64,000 bases of DNA from Phymatolithon calcareum (Eukaryota > Rhodophyta > Florideophyceae > Hapalidiales), in assembly GCA_977006965.1 (NCBI GenBank), contig OZ345380.1, positions 124,001-188,000 of the forward strand, read 5' to 3'. Positions within the stretch are counted from its first letter, which is position 1. The number at the start of each line of letters is the position of its first letter. The translations under genes and the position numbers were made by a program. Below are positions 53,238 through 63,709 of the stretch, in pieces. The notes beneath the pieces were generated by a model. That model was given only the letters and a program-made list of their open reading frames with translations, was not told where the DNA came from and made no database searches.

Positions 53238-55376
53238 GGGGGGGGGGGAATTGTAGGATTTTATTTTAGAAGCCCTCAACGCCGGCGCACACCGACACAA
53301 GAGCAGCTTCGCATTGCGCTGTAACCCTTCCAGGGAAGACTACAGCATATCGCCTCCATCATCACACCATCATCTCCTCTTGCATACCCTTTTCGAAGAA
53401 CATCCTTTGTCTGAGCAGCAAGGCCAGAGACGGTGCGGAGGTATGGAATTCTTCTCAGATTTGCCCTCCTCAATCCTGCCATCACCTACCTCTTGAGATC
53501 ATACACTGCGTGCAGACCACCGATGATGGCATATACGCCTCTATCATACATGACAACTACCGCCGGTGCCCCGCATGAATCGATACCCATTGGTTTGTCG
53601 CGGTGACGCATCCAGCGGCAGCGGGAAAGCGACCACGCGCGATGACATCCGGGCGTTGATCGACATCGCTAATGACTGTCTTGGAGCCGCAACCAGTGGC
53701 AGTCGAGGAGCAGCGCCGCGCGAAGGATCCCCGTGCCGAGCCAGGTCGTTCGACACCGTCTCGAGCCGCAACTAGCGGCATTCGAGAGGCCGCCACGCGT
53801 TAAGACGCTCTCGCGACAACCTAGGTCGCCCGACAGCGCCGGGCGCCACAACCGGTGGCCGCCTGGAAGAACCCTTACGCGCGTGACGACCGGGCCAAGG
53901 ACGCCTTCTAGACGCTTTCCATGGGACCCTCTCATCAGGTTGCGCCACGCGGCGCCGGGCTGCGACAGGCCGAGACTCTGTGCGTCACATTCACAGGCGC
54001 GTACACCCGGCGGCGGTTGAAAACACAGCTGCACGCAGCGCAGAGTCTAAAGCTTGCGTGACAGTCTCACCGGCGCGCACAGTCGCCAGCAACTGCTCTA
54101 GAGTCCGAGCCTCGCCGATCGAAATCTCTATATCAAGCAAGACGCTGAAGAAACCTTGATCTCCAGCACACCCATCGCAAGCTTGCAGACGCGTTCACAC
54201 GGAGGCACGCACTTCGGAACGTGCCTGAACCGAGACGTGAACCGCGCGTAAGGCAGCGAACAGCGTGAGGAGCTTTTTGGTACACCGGCTGTCCTTTTCC
54301 CACAAAGGACTCGTGTGATATCTGATTTCTCGGCGGAGGCTAGACAGGAGAGCTTTTCGAGTTGGCAGCCCGCGTTCTTTTGTTGACCACCCACCCACTC
54401 TTCATAGTCTTTTGTAGTAGTAGTGAAGCTATCGCACGGCTACAACTACGGCAATCCGGTTCTCCGGCAAGCGGTGCTTGTCCGGGAGGAGGTTCCTAAG
54501 AGTTACTGGACGGTGTCCGGGAACTCTAGTAAGGAGAAGCGCGACACTGCTCGCCTTCTCTGGGGAGCTAGACCGTTGGACGCCGTGAAAGCAAAGTCGC
54601 CAAAATTTCGGTTTTATGTTTCGAATAAAACCGCAGATCTTTCTAAAGTCTGTCAAGGCAGGCAGTCTCCAAGCCTACCTCGCTATCACAATCTCGCTTT
54701 CTAGCATCATTAATTTGTCCATCGCTTGTTTCACTTCCTCTTCTGTTCTATCCTTCATCTGTGGTTGCGTTAGGTTGAGTTGAAGGGTTTCCAGCAGTAT
54801 CGCTGCTAGTTCGCCGTAGTTGCCAATATATGCCGAGGGATTTCGCGGAGGGAAGTGGCCGAAAAACTATTTGACTGCCCGAAGCCTGTGTTTTCTCGAC
54901 TTGATTTGTTCTAGGGGGTTTGGATTCTCGCTCGTATCCTCGGCGATTTTGCGTTTTTTGGCCGTCTCCGTCGCGCTCCATGCCCAATATATTCGCAGTT
55001 TCTCATCCTCGTGGGTGACCTTTCCTTCCACGGCCCTCTTCGCTGGGACGTTCAACAGTTCGTGCTCTTCGAGGTATCGAATATCCCTCAGTGCCTGTGC
55101 TAAGTCCTCATCCTTGCCCTCGTAGTTCTTGCTTCTCTCCAGGTTCCGTTTTGCATTGAGGAGTCGCAGCGCAAAGTGTTCTCCTAATATCTTGCGCCTC
55201 AGCTCTGGTGGTGTGATTCTGCATAGCGTTCGCATTCGATCATTATTCCGCTTAGCAAAATGGCCAAATGTTAGGGAGTAGAACAGTCCTTCTACCTGAT
55301 CCACATGCGCTTGAATGGACTTCGACCACGGCGTTAGGTGCATTGCGTATTCCCATTGACATTGGAGCAGGGGCAA
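53237..55376 (-). mobile_element. LINE family A with poly(C) tail, split by a GC-rich insert
   Basis: 3' end with 12 or so G on + (53237-53250), GAATTGTAGGATTTTATTTTAG and the family A terminus to about 53387. The sequence resumes at 54689 (TCTCGCTTTCTAGCATCATT) and continues to 55376 with the coding part on the minus strand (54867-55376: LLQCQWEYAMHLTPWSKS, ITPPELRRKILGEHFA). One element, interrupted by 53388-54688. Confidence 0.8.
53388..54688. other. GC-rich insert of unknown type within LINE family A
   Basis: 1.3 kb without recognised genes. 53680-53880 has three diverged units of about 75 bp around GAGCCGCAACYAGYGGCA. The right part has a plus-strand frame (54423-54704) without known relatives. 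It could be a solo LTR or another non-autonomous element, but no terminal repeats or target duplication are clear. Base composition differs from both flanks. Confidence 0.5.
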
Positions 55377-55944
55377 TCGGAGGACTTGCCAGCTACGCCG
55401 ATGGCCAGATATGTCCTAGGGAATACATAGAAAGGAAATAATCTTTTATGAGAGCAAGTGCACATCCTTTAGGGCTTCTGTAGTAATTATTCTTGGCATC
55501 ATTCCGTTTCCCCCGTACAAACTTGTGCTCGGGAAAATCGCGTCAAAATTTGTTGAGGCAGATTCGCCGCATCGCAGTGTGTTAGTCAACTTTGCAGTGA
55601 AATTTTCTACATCGTGTTTTGGGTTCCAAAAAGGCAACCGACATTGTCCTATGGACGAACTTTCATTGAAGAACCTAATCCACGCTCCCAGTTTCCCATT
55701 CCCTGGATTGGATTTCTGTTTAATTGAAGCTCCCTTTGTCAATTATCATTGCACCTGAGAGACTTTTCGTTGCGCTACAATCCTTTGCTTACGTTCTCAT
55801 TTAAGTACTGTAGTTGTTTTCGGACATTTTCTTTGGACAGTTCCATTCCCCGGTTTCGCCGCGAGATGAGAGTGAAAATTGAATTCTTTGTTCAGTTTGA
55901 AAATATGAGACAAATGGCCGCCAACAATCCATGCATTATGTCAC
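55377..55944. repeat. Block PP (3' flank of GT14), copy 4
   Basis: Diverged from copies 2 and 3 but with common blocks (GGAATACATAGAAAGGAAA, TTCCGTTTCCCCCG). Contains a 150-bp stretch (55703-55850) shared with 5740-5880, probably a small insertion. Confidence 0.6.
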
Positions 55945-57144
55945 TCACGGAATTTCTCTCTCTCCCCCTATGCATCCCGCATACCCTTGCGGTTCACTGT
56001 CCGCACCGTCTCTAAATCGTGCAATGCAAAGCGCGCGGCGTCGGACACGCTTCTGATGAACACGAACAGACTCACGCAATTGCGCCGTCGCGGGCACAGT
56101 GTTCCAACGACCCACGAGCACAGAATCAATCTCGTCCAGAAGTGCGGCATGCGAGGTGGAAAACTTACGAGCAAATATCGCACCGCTGCTCATCAGACCA
56201 TGATGTAGCTCGGGACCCTGCGGCCCATCAAGAAACGCAGGACGGGCAAAGGCAGCGGTAGCATTGCTCCACACTATGTGACGGAGAGCGTCCCATGCGA
56301 CTGGAAATCGGGGACTGGATAGTGCGAGCAAGGTAGGAAAATAATGCTCGTCGGATGCACGGGAATTTGCAAGAAGCGCGAGAAGGCGACGCGCGTCTGC
56401 GGAGTCAACAGAGTGGGCCGCAAATTCGGCAGAGAGAATTACCCAGCCCTCGGCTTTCTTGAGGGGCAGGGCCTCGGGATGGGCGACCGGGTGCGGTACA
56501 TTAACATTCGCGAGATCGCCGCTAATACCCCATAGCGCCGGGTCTATGTGCAGCGTTGCAAAGCGGCGCTCGAAGAACCAAGTCTCCGGACGCGTGGATT
56601 TTTGTGGCTGAAAGAAATTCAATCCCTTCAGGGCCGGCTCTGACAGCAGTACGCGTAGCGACGATGCGGATACAAGGGGGAAGTCAGACGCCGAAATGTT
56701 GATGAAGAACGACCACGGCACTCGTGAGCGTTCAGCAAGAAGTACGGAGATTGCGTCCAAGGTGGCTAAGAGCATTGATACGCCGGCGTATGCGACCGGA
56801 TGTGACGGGACGATGCGAACGTTGTGCGGGTACTTGGCGAGCAATGTTTTCGCAAGTGAATCGCGATGCGCAGGTGGAATTTTCGCGTCAAGATGAATGG
56901 CGTACACATTGCAAGAATGCCAAACCGCATCGAGCAAGCGTGGTATCTGCGGCACCGAGGTCACTGATGCCTGAATGGAAATCGCGAGACGGACATGTCG
57001 CCCACATCGCGGGTATCGAAGAGCAGATACTGCAATCAGTGTCAGGCACAATGCGGAAAGAAGTAATACCGCCGCTCCAAGCCTGCGGCGGCGGGCACGA
57101 ACGCGCGCCAAGGGTCGCCACCGCATTCCCGTGCGCGGCGCCAT
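55945..57144 (-). CDS. GT14-type (core-2/I-branching-like) glycosyltransferase
   Basis: 399 aa, type II Golgi-style topology: basic N-terminus (RVRARRRR), one anchor at about 20-42 (LGAAVLLLSALCLTLIAV), lumenal catalytic domain. GT14 motifs in order: YAIHLDAK, FFINISASDFPLVS (usual SGSDFPL), FFQPQKS, EGWVILSAEFA (usual WVVLSREF), DEHYFPTLLA (usual PDEHFFQT). Such enzymes transfer GlcNAc or xylose to glycans. I chose the ATG at 57142-57144 because the upstream extension has no ATG and because all paralogues share this ATG. It is the only undamaged copy of five. Acceptor specificity cannot be inferred. No intron is visible. Confidence 0.88.
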   Translation of the reverse strand: MAPRTGMRWRPLARVRARRRRLGAAVLLLSALCLTLIAVSALRYPRCGRHVRLAISIQASVTSVPQIPRLLDAVWHSCNVYAIHLDAKIPPAHRDSLAKTLLAKYPHNVRIVPSHPVAYAGVSMLLATLDAISVLLAERSRVPWSFFINISASDFPLVSASSLRVLLSEPALKGLNFFQPQKSTRPETWFFERRFATLHIDPALWGISGDLANVNVPHPVAHPEALPLKKAEGWVILSAEFAAHSVDSADARRLLALLANSRASDEHYFPTLLALSSPRFPVAWDALRHIVWSNATAAFARPAFLDGPQGPELHHGLMSSGAIFARKFSTSHAALLDEIDSVLVGRWNTVPATAQLRESVRVHQKRVRRRALCIARFRDGADSEPQGYAGCIGGEREIP

Positions 57145-57239
57145 GCCTGATGCGCATGGGTTTTCGCAGCGTGAGCACAGTGCACATGTGCACAAAAGAT
57201 GTGACCATTGGACCGGGCCCAGCGAGAGGCAGGCCGCAA

Positions 57240-59090
57240 AGATGATATGTGAGTGTATGTATACGCTTCCCAGGTTGCTGAGGATTCGATATAGCTGTTA
57301 TGGATGATATCTACGTCAATATCTCGCAGCATGAGCGGAATAGCCGGGACGATAGGAGATAAGGGGACGTGCAGCTACTTCCGCCGTTGAGAAGTACTCG
57401 GAATAGCAGCCGAGGAGTGCGGCTTTTATCGAGCGTGCGTCACCGTCATGGTGACAATTACGGTCACGTGGCGGTGCGGGAATTGCAGATCGTTTATCAG
57501 CTTGCCGAAAACGCTCGCGCCACGAGCAGGTATCGGACGCAAACCATGGTTTGAGGCGGATAAGAAGGATAGGGAGATGGGACCAGTGAGGAGTACGGCG
57601 AGCGAGGAAAATGCATGGAAAGCAATTCTACGAGATGAGAAAGAGTTGTTTCGATCTGGGTTTCGGCATTGATCGCCTCCGTTTTCCAGCGCATACTCGT
57701 ACGTTGAAAACTACGATCGAACAAATTGGTCTTTTGAGCCTCGTGGAAAGGAAAGCAAAACAAGCAGGCAAGCAAAGGCCGATATGGAATGGATAGGAAC
57801 GTTGACGGATGCATGTGAATGAGATCTGGGGCTGGTGGGCGTCTTCAAAAATATACATCTATGAACGGGTGAGCCCGAGTGCACACCACCACAATAATAG
57901 GAGTGGTAGTCATGGTGCCCCGGTACATGATTTATCGGCAGCGGTAGCGCTCACTGCCGAACTGGAGGAGAATCATGGACACCAAGCAGCCAAACGGGAA
58001 AGGAACAGCCGTTCACGGCGGCGATTGTTGGAGCACCGCTTGCCTTCGGTATCGCCGCGCACCGCACGCAGCCGTTCGTCCGCAATGATGCTGGGTCGGT
58101 CAGAATGCGATTGTGCAACGACTCGCACGCGCTGTCCGCGTTATCAGCGACTATCGCAGATGTCGAACGCGTCGCTCATGATGCCAGGCTTGACGCAGTA
58201 CGACAGGTAGGGTTAGCGCAACTTCAGAAGGAATTCCTCAGTCTTTTTCCTCGAAATCTGTGTATTTCACAGTGCAGTAGTGCATGTCGTTTGGAGTTGG
58301 TGTGCATGCGCTGCCCAAGGCGACAGGAAATGGGAGAAATTGTATGTTTTTATTTTACAAGCCCTCAACGCCAGTATATCCGACAACAGAGCAGCTTGGG
58401 TCTCAGTAACTACCCTGTGTAACAATTATGTTCACAAATCACAATTGCTGCACTCATCTCCATCATCTCCAACTCTAGTATCCATCACTTGCTACGTTGT
58501 TCTTCTTCGCAGTAAAAATTGCCGAGTAGGGCAAACCTCCGCAGTCGGAGGTCCGGCGACAGGAATACAGAACTGCAAGTTTGAGGGTCGTGGAGGCAGC
58601 TTCTGGAAGACTCCATCTGCGCTTGATCGGCGCATACTGCCCGTGGCTTCTTGTAGGAATGATGTCGGGTTATGCATGTGTTTCTATCGATGTTCCGGTT
58701 CGCAGGTACAGTACTTAAATTGGGTTGGGGGTGAAGGTTAAGATGTGGACTTACTTGGCCTGGGGCAAGCTTGAAAACAGTACGTAATGTTTCTGATTCC
58801 TCACTGTTCCGCTTGAGTGACACAAAGTCCAAGAACAGTATTCCACAAATGGCCGTAGTTGCATACCAACGATGTCTGCACTCCAAGTTGTTGGAAAGTA
58901 CTATCACGCGCACTCTCACAACCCAATAGCGAGGACATCAACGATCATCGGGGGTATACTTTCTTCAATAAAAGAACCCGCACAGAAGATTTCACTGTGT
59001 GGGGGTGATCTCTAGTGTGCTTTCTCGACACAAACAACTGCGCGACTACAACCGCGATCGTTGCAATATTCGATTTCTCCAACATTAACA
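57240..59090. repeat. Spacer block P, copy 4
   Basis: Nearly complete block, shorter at 57365 than copy 2 and interrupted at 58332-58555 by a LINE family A fragment. It lies 5' of GT14-4, the intact gene. Confidence 0.7.
58332..58555 (-). mobile_element. LINE family A-like 3' fragment
   Basis: On + opens GGGAGAAATTGTATGTTTTTA then TTTTACAAGCCCTCAACGCC, a diverged family A 3' end with a short G run. Flanked by GGCGACAGGAAAT (58319-58331) and GGCGACAGGAAT (58556-58567). The same site was used by LINE D in unit 3. Confidence 0.75.
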
Positions 59091-59667
59091 CTGAATGTGG
59101 GTTAAGAAGTTCGGCAACAAATAAGTTATTGGGATTTCCGCGTCCTGAAGATCTTACATTTTGAATGCCGGCATCTTATTCAATCAATATTATTGACACG
59201 TATAGGTTATCGCCTGAAACTTAAGGGACTAGCCATGAAAAGGAATCACGAGCGACGTCACAAGGGAGGGACCGAAATCACGCCCGCGGGACTACCGAGT
59301 GGTTTCGAATCATGGCCGTTCCCGAAAGTTGAGGGCGTTAACCGGCTTATCAGCCCTGTTTTGAGGTTCATACAGGGAGTAGACTTCCCCTTTTCATTTC
59401 GGTCGGCGGTGTGACATTGGATATGTCACCCGGAATGATACTTTGGGGAACAATTTGGCCATTTTTTACCTAAATGATGACGTTTCGGGCCGTTTCAAAT
59501 CCCTTCTCGAGCTCGTTGGGGTATAATCGATTCAGCACGACTTAAAAACCAGGTGATAATTGACAATGTAAGCTTCGAGGATTGTCTCCACGACTGTTTC
59601 CACAGGCGGAAGAAATTCAAATTCTGGACCATGTTCTCTACTATTCTCATCCCACGTCGCTACTGAT
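59091..59667. repeat. Spacer block Q, copy 4
   Basis: Uninterrupted Q block with the small ORF at 59235-59414, convergent with membrane copy E. Confidence 0.75.
59235..59414 (+). CDS. Small conserved ORF of block Q, copy 4 (59 codons)
   Basis: Begins MKRNHERRHKGGTE and ends with a stop at the same alignment position as copies 1 and 2. No hydrophobic segment. Unknown function; see copy 1 for the argument. Confidence 0.33.
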   Translation: MKRNHERRHKGGTEITPAGLPSGFESWPFPKVEGVNRLISPVLRFIQGVDFPFSFRSAV

Positions 59668-61257
59668 TTAATCCTGTTTCTTTCCTTCATCTCCACCTTC
59701 GTCTTCTCCCGACTTGACTCCTGGCTCACGAAGTACACTTTGTATCCATTCGGAATTATCGCTGATGGGGATGTCCGCATCGTTGTCGCTACGCCCACTC
59801 ACACCCCATAAAAGCGACTTCAGTGCCTTTGCCATCTCGACGAAAGCCACAACAATCACGACGTCTGCCAGCTCCTTCATCGCGTTAAAAGTCTCTTCGT
59901 CCATTTTGTCCCACATCTGTGCAACAGCAGCAAGTACAGACGCAAGCAACGGGAGAGTTGAACTGTGCTCTATTACAGTAAGATATGAACGAATAACAGC
60001 ATTTTCATTTTCCTTGTAGATTGCGTCCTTGTCATTTCCAACTATTGCATTCCCGACATGGAGCGGTGCTATTCTTAGCTGACACTTCAGAGCCTCTTCG
60101 TCGGTGTCATCTTGATTAATGCCGAGTCGCAGTTGTTTCAGTATTCTCTGTTGTTTTATCAGCTGATCCATGCTTCCCCTCTTCATGAAAAAGTTACTCG
60201 AACCCTTCAAGAAAATCACGAGAGCCTCTTGTGGTGAAGCTGAGTGCGGTTGCACTCTTTCAAGCTCTGTGTTTTGCCTTGTCAATATCGGCTGATCCGT
60301 GCTTTCCCTCATCATGCTGTTACCCGAACAGTTCACGAAAACCTCAGGTTGTGAAGCTGAGGGCGGTTGTGAACTCACGAGCTCTGTGTTTTCCCCTGTC
60401 AATATCGGCTGATCCGTGCTTTCCCTCATCATGCTGTTACCCGAACAGTTCACGAAAACCTCAGGTTGTGAAGCAGAGGGCGGTTGTGAACTCAAGGGCT
60501 CTGTGTTTTCCTTTGTTGCCAGCGATTGTTTTACATCATGGTTGTCGAAAAAGCTGTTAGGATGAAAAACATACCAATAACTCATGAGATCCTGTCTGCG
60601 CAGCGCAGAGAGCCCGAGGATGAGTGCGTTCAGCGACAAATAAAATCCCCATCCGACACAAAATCCCATCACTCCAACGCTTAGCGCTGTATTTCCTTCA
60701 CTTGCTCTTCTTGCCGAATCTGCGCTGACTGATGACGCAATCCACCACCATCGTTGTCGCCATCCAATAAGCGCTATCGAGAGCACCGTTGTCGCCACGA
60801 GATACAGCATCTCCGCATTCTGTAGGGTAGAGTTGCCGAAATCGTGACCGGAAGCCGAGAATGGGATCCATCTAACGCGACAGTTGCTCGCCGACTTGAT
60901 CGTGTAATACACATCAAATAGAATGCCCATGAGGCCTATTATCAACACACAAGGTGCCACAAATTCTAGCCACTGCAGCCGCAACATCAGCGCCCGACGT
61001 AAGTGCACGAAAGATAGCACCTCTGAAACAATTGCTACGAGCACTTCTGCCGCCTCAAGACCGAACAGAATGCTCAACTTGCGGAAAGAGATTCGACATG
61101 GATCTGCAGACTCCATCACAAGGGTGCCTTGCATGGCAGCGAAAAGTATGGACATGAAGGCGAGAATGGTAGGCCAGCTTAGTGCGGCTTTCGACCCGCC
61201 GACAACGTCGTGAGCAGTTGTGGAGAGTGCATTGTTGTGCATAGGCAGTGGGGCCAT
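59668..61257 (-). CDS. Multi-pass membrane protein of the array, copy E (529 aa)
   Basis: Intact from ATG (61255-61257). Five N-terminal membrane segments and two near the C-terminus (TLPLLASVLAAVAQMW, ADVVIVVAFVEMAKAL), an acidic/basic tail ending EDEGGDEGKKQD. Between the two membrane parts a soluble stretch carries two 39-residue repeats with SASQPEVFVNCSGNSMMRES and a diverged third. These repeats account for its extra length over copy D (424 aa). A Trp-rich motif (GWRQRWWWIASSV) and DVYYTIKSASNCRV are constant among copies. No family recognised; a channel-, receptor- or scaffold-like role would be guesswork. Confidence 0.8.
   Translation of the reverse strand: MAPLPMHNNALSTTAHDVVGGSKAALSWPTILAFMSILFAAMQGTLVMESADPCRISFRKLSILFGLEAAEVLVAIVSEVLSFVHLRRALMLRLQWLEFVAPCVLIIGLMGILFDVYYTIKSASNCRVRWIPFSASGHDFGNSTLQNAEMLYLVATTVLSIALIGWRQRWWWIASSVSADSARRASEGNTALSVGVMGFCVGWGFYLSLNALILGLSALRRQDLMSYWYVFHPNSFFDNHDVKQSLATKENTEPLSSQPPSASQPEVFVNCSGNSMMRESTDQPILTGENTELVSSQPPSASQPEVFVNCSGNSMMRESTDQPILTRQNTELERVQPHSASPQEALVIFLKGSSNFFMKRGSMDQLIKQQRILKQLRLGINQDDTDEEALKCQLRIAPLHVGNAIVGNDKDAIYKENENAVIRSYLTVIEHSSTLPLLASVLAAVAQMWDKMDEETFNAMKELADVVIVVAFVEMAKALKSLLWGVSGRSDNDADIPISDNSEWIQSVLREPGVKSGEDEGGDEGKKQD
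60281..60515 (-). repeat. Intragenic 117-bp tandem repeat in membrane copy E
   Basis: Units start at 60281 and 60398 (GTCAATATCGGCTGATCCG), period 117 bp, with a diverged third unit; in frame. Also in copy A, absent from B and D. Confidence 0.85.
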
Positions 61258-62239
61258 AGCTCAAGCATGAGGTGTAGCCTTTGCGAAACAATTAGAGCGT
61301 CTTGAACAGTGTTGTGGTAGCGAGACGTGGGCAGATTGCCTAGTTTTCGGGCACAAAAGTATCAAGTGCTGTAGTGTTGGCAAACGAATTGGATGAGAAT
61401 ATACAAAGGCTAGTGTCTATTTTACGGACGTCCTCAATTGAGGCAACATTTCAAAGCTCATTAAAGTAAACAAAAATATGCTTCATATCTCGAACATTTG
61501 GAGATGTACGATAGAGGTGACCGAGTGGCTTCAACTAAGGCAGCTTCGGAGACGTAATATGAAGTGAACCCAACCCGGACAAAAGAAAAATTCGACGCTC
61601 CTAATATAGTAGTAAGGCGGGCCTCGCTTTATGATTTATTCTTGGAATTCATCCGCAAAAGCCGAATTCGGCCGCGGCTTCATCTGTCTATAAACGTGTC
61701 CACATGGGACCCTGTGCAACTATGCCGTTGCACGGGGTCGCGTGTGTACACGTTTTCCGCTATGACCGACCGTTCCGTTCGCAGCCTCGGCTTGAAGTCT
61801 CATCGAGAAAATTTCTTTATGGAGCTATCATACACGGAAAGCAGAGAGCAGAGCGCTTCCGATTGAAGCCCTATCATAACCACATTTCAGTCCCAAAAAT
61901 CATCACTGCCTCTTACGCTCTGTTAGCCTACCTACTGTATCTACGCAGTAAGTGTCAACGACTTTGCGCACCTTTCCACACCTTGGCCATTCACATAATC
62001 ATGGTCTCACCACGTAGCAATAGAATACTGTAGTACAATAGGAAGAAACACATGCCGGCGCGATGGCGCTCGGATTCGAATCTCTATACTCGCCAAAAAA
62101 TCACGCATACTCAACTGATGATCAGCATCAGAGCTTCTCTGAACCGCCATTGCGAACGAAATGCGCCCAAAACAAAAGGAAGAAAACTGCAGACGCTCAT
62201 GTCGGTTTCGCAAGCGCGAGGTAGCCGCCTCCGGCATAC

Positions 62240-63709
62240 TCAGGACAGTTGACGTCGATATATCGGCAACTCAGCGTCTGCGCCGGCAGTCGCCGGGCCA
62301 CATTCCAGTCGCATCACGGTGCCAGTGCCGCTGCACTTGGCGCACTGCACGATCTGTCCAACGAGTGGCATTGGCAGAGGCACAGTTTTCAGTTCCGGCA
62401 CCATCTCGATCATAGATTCCGGCTTCGGCTTCGTCTTGGAGCCCATGCCAAGTCGCCACATCGGTAATAGGAGAAGCACAGCGGCTGCGGAGAATCCCTG
62501 CAATGCCACAAAATACGCGCCCCATCCAAGTCGCGTTACAATCCGCGTGAGTGGATATCCCGACACGGCGGCTCCGAGATAGGCTATCCAGCCAAGAAGG
62601 CCGATGGTTGAGGAAACCGCTGAGCGATCGACGATTTCAGCACCAGCCAACCCCACCAGCATTTGTGGACCGTAGATGAAGAAGCCGATTGCAAATACCG
62701 CTATCCAATTGAGGTACAGCCATGCAGCGGGTACTAGTCAGAGGGCGCCGACCGACGCCATCACGCCCAGTAGCCAGAGCACAATAATAGGGATGCGTCG
62801 TCCGCGCATCATTTGTCAGATGCCCATCCAGACACCAGCGAACCCAGCAATCCACCAACTTCCAGATCAGACATGCGGAAAGCTGCCTCGGCTGCGTCGC
62901 CAACACGCTTGTGATCCACGAGGAACACATGTGCCCATGAGGAGATACCGGCGCGAACGAAATAGACAAAAAAGTACGATACTGCCAGTAACCAGACATA
63001 CGGATTGGAAAACACGTGCTTCATAAGTTTCTGCCGCAGTGGTAGTTTCTCATCTTCCGCTGCAATCTTGGCGGCGTCTGTAGACTGCGTCTCCTCACCA
63101 CGGTATGCATCAACCGGGGGCATTCCAATTGATTCAGGGCCATCTCGAATACGATTGTACAGAAACGCGCCCATCGCAATGGCAATAGCACCAGGCACAA
63201 TCATGCCATACTGCCAACCAAACGAGCGCGCAGTATCCTGCAAGAAGCGGGATGGTGAAACCGCCGGTGTTATGACTGGTGTTCCAAAATCCCCACCATG
63301 TGCCGCGTTCAGATTTGGAGTACCACTGTGTGAGTAATTTTGCACACGGTGGCGCACCAGCCGCCTTGAAGAATCCGTTCGCCAACCAAAGCAACACGAA
63401 CGCCGCAACAGAAGTCTGAAATCCAAACAGAATGTTGATAACACCGGCCATCGCAAGCCCGACCGCCATGAAAGTCCGCGTGGAGAGTCGGTCCGCAAGC
63501 ACGCCGGTCACAAGTTTGCAAAATCCATACGTGAGCGGGAAGACCGACATGATGGTTCCCAGCTGTTCCAGCGAAAATCCCAGCGCAGTGCGCATGACGG
63601 GAGCAACATACGTGAAGGAATTTCGCGTGAGATAGAAGGATGCATACTCTGTGAATATCGAGTAGAAAATACGCGTCCGCCATTGTGCGTAACGTCGATC
63701 CAACGATGA
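62240..63709 (-). pseudogene. MFS organophosphate-type transporter, copy 3 (broken)
   Basis: Near-identical to copy 1 without the two insertions at 2313 and 2941. Shares the frameshift after SGWASDK (near 62811) and the TGA at 62738-62740. Extra lesions: two bases lost near 63230 (GCGCGC shortened) and a rearranged tail near 62290 that destroys the second CxxCxGxG motif. Membrane segments remain readable (FYLTRNSFTYVAPVM, GVLADRLS, NTSHNTGGF). Confidence 0.8.

Noticed and set aside
56888-57208. Alternative minus-strand frame starting ATG at 57206-57208
   Set aside because: It is out of frame with the GT14 domain; the true frame is supported by the motifs and by paralogues.
60281-60515. CRISPR-like array
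   Set aside because: The 117-bp repeats are contiguous, without spacers, and lie in a coding frame; the genome is eukaryotic.
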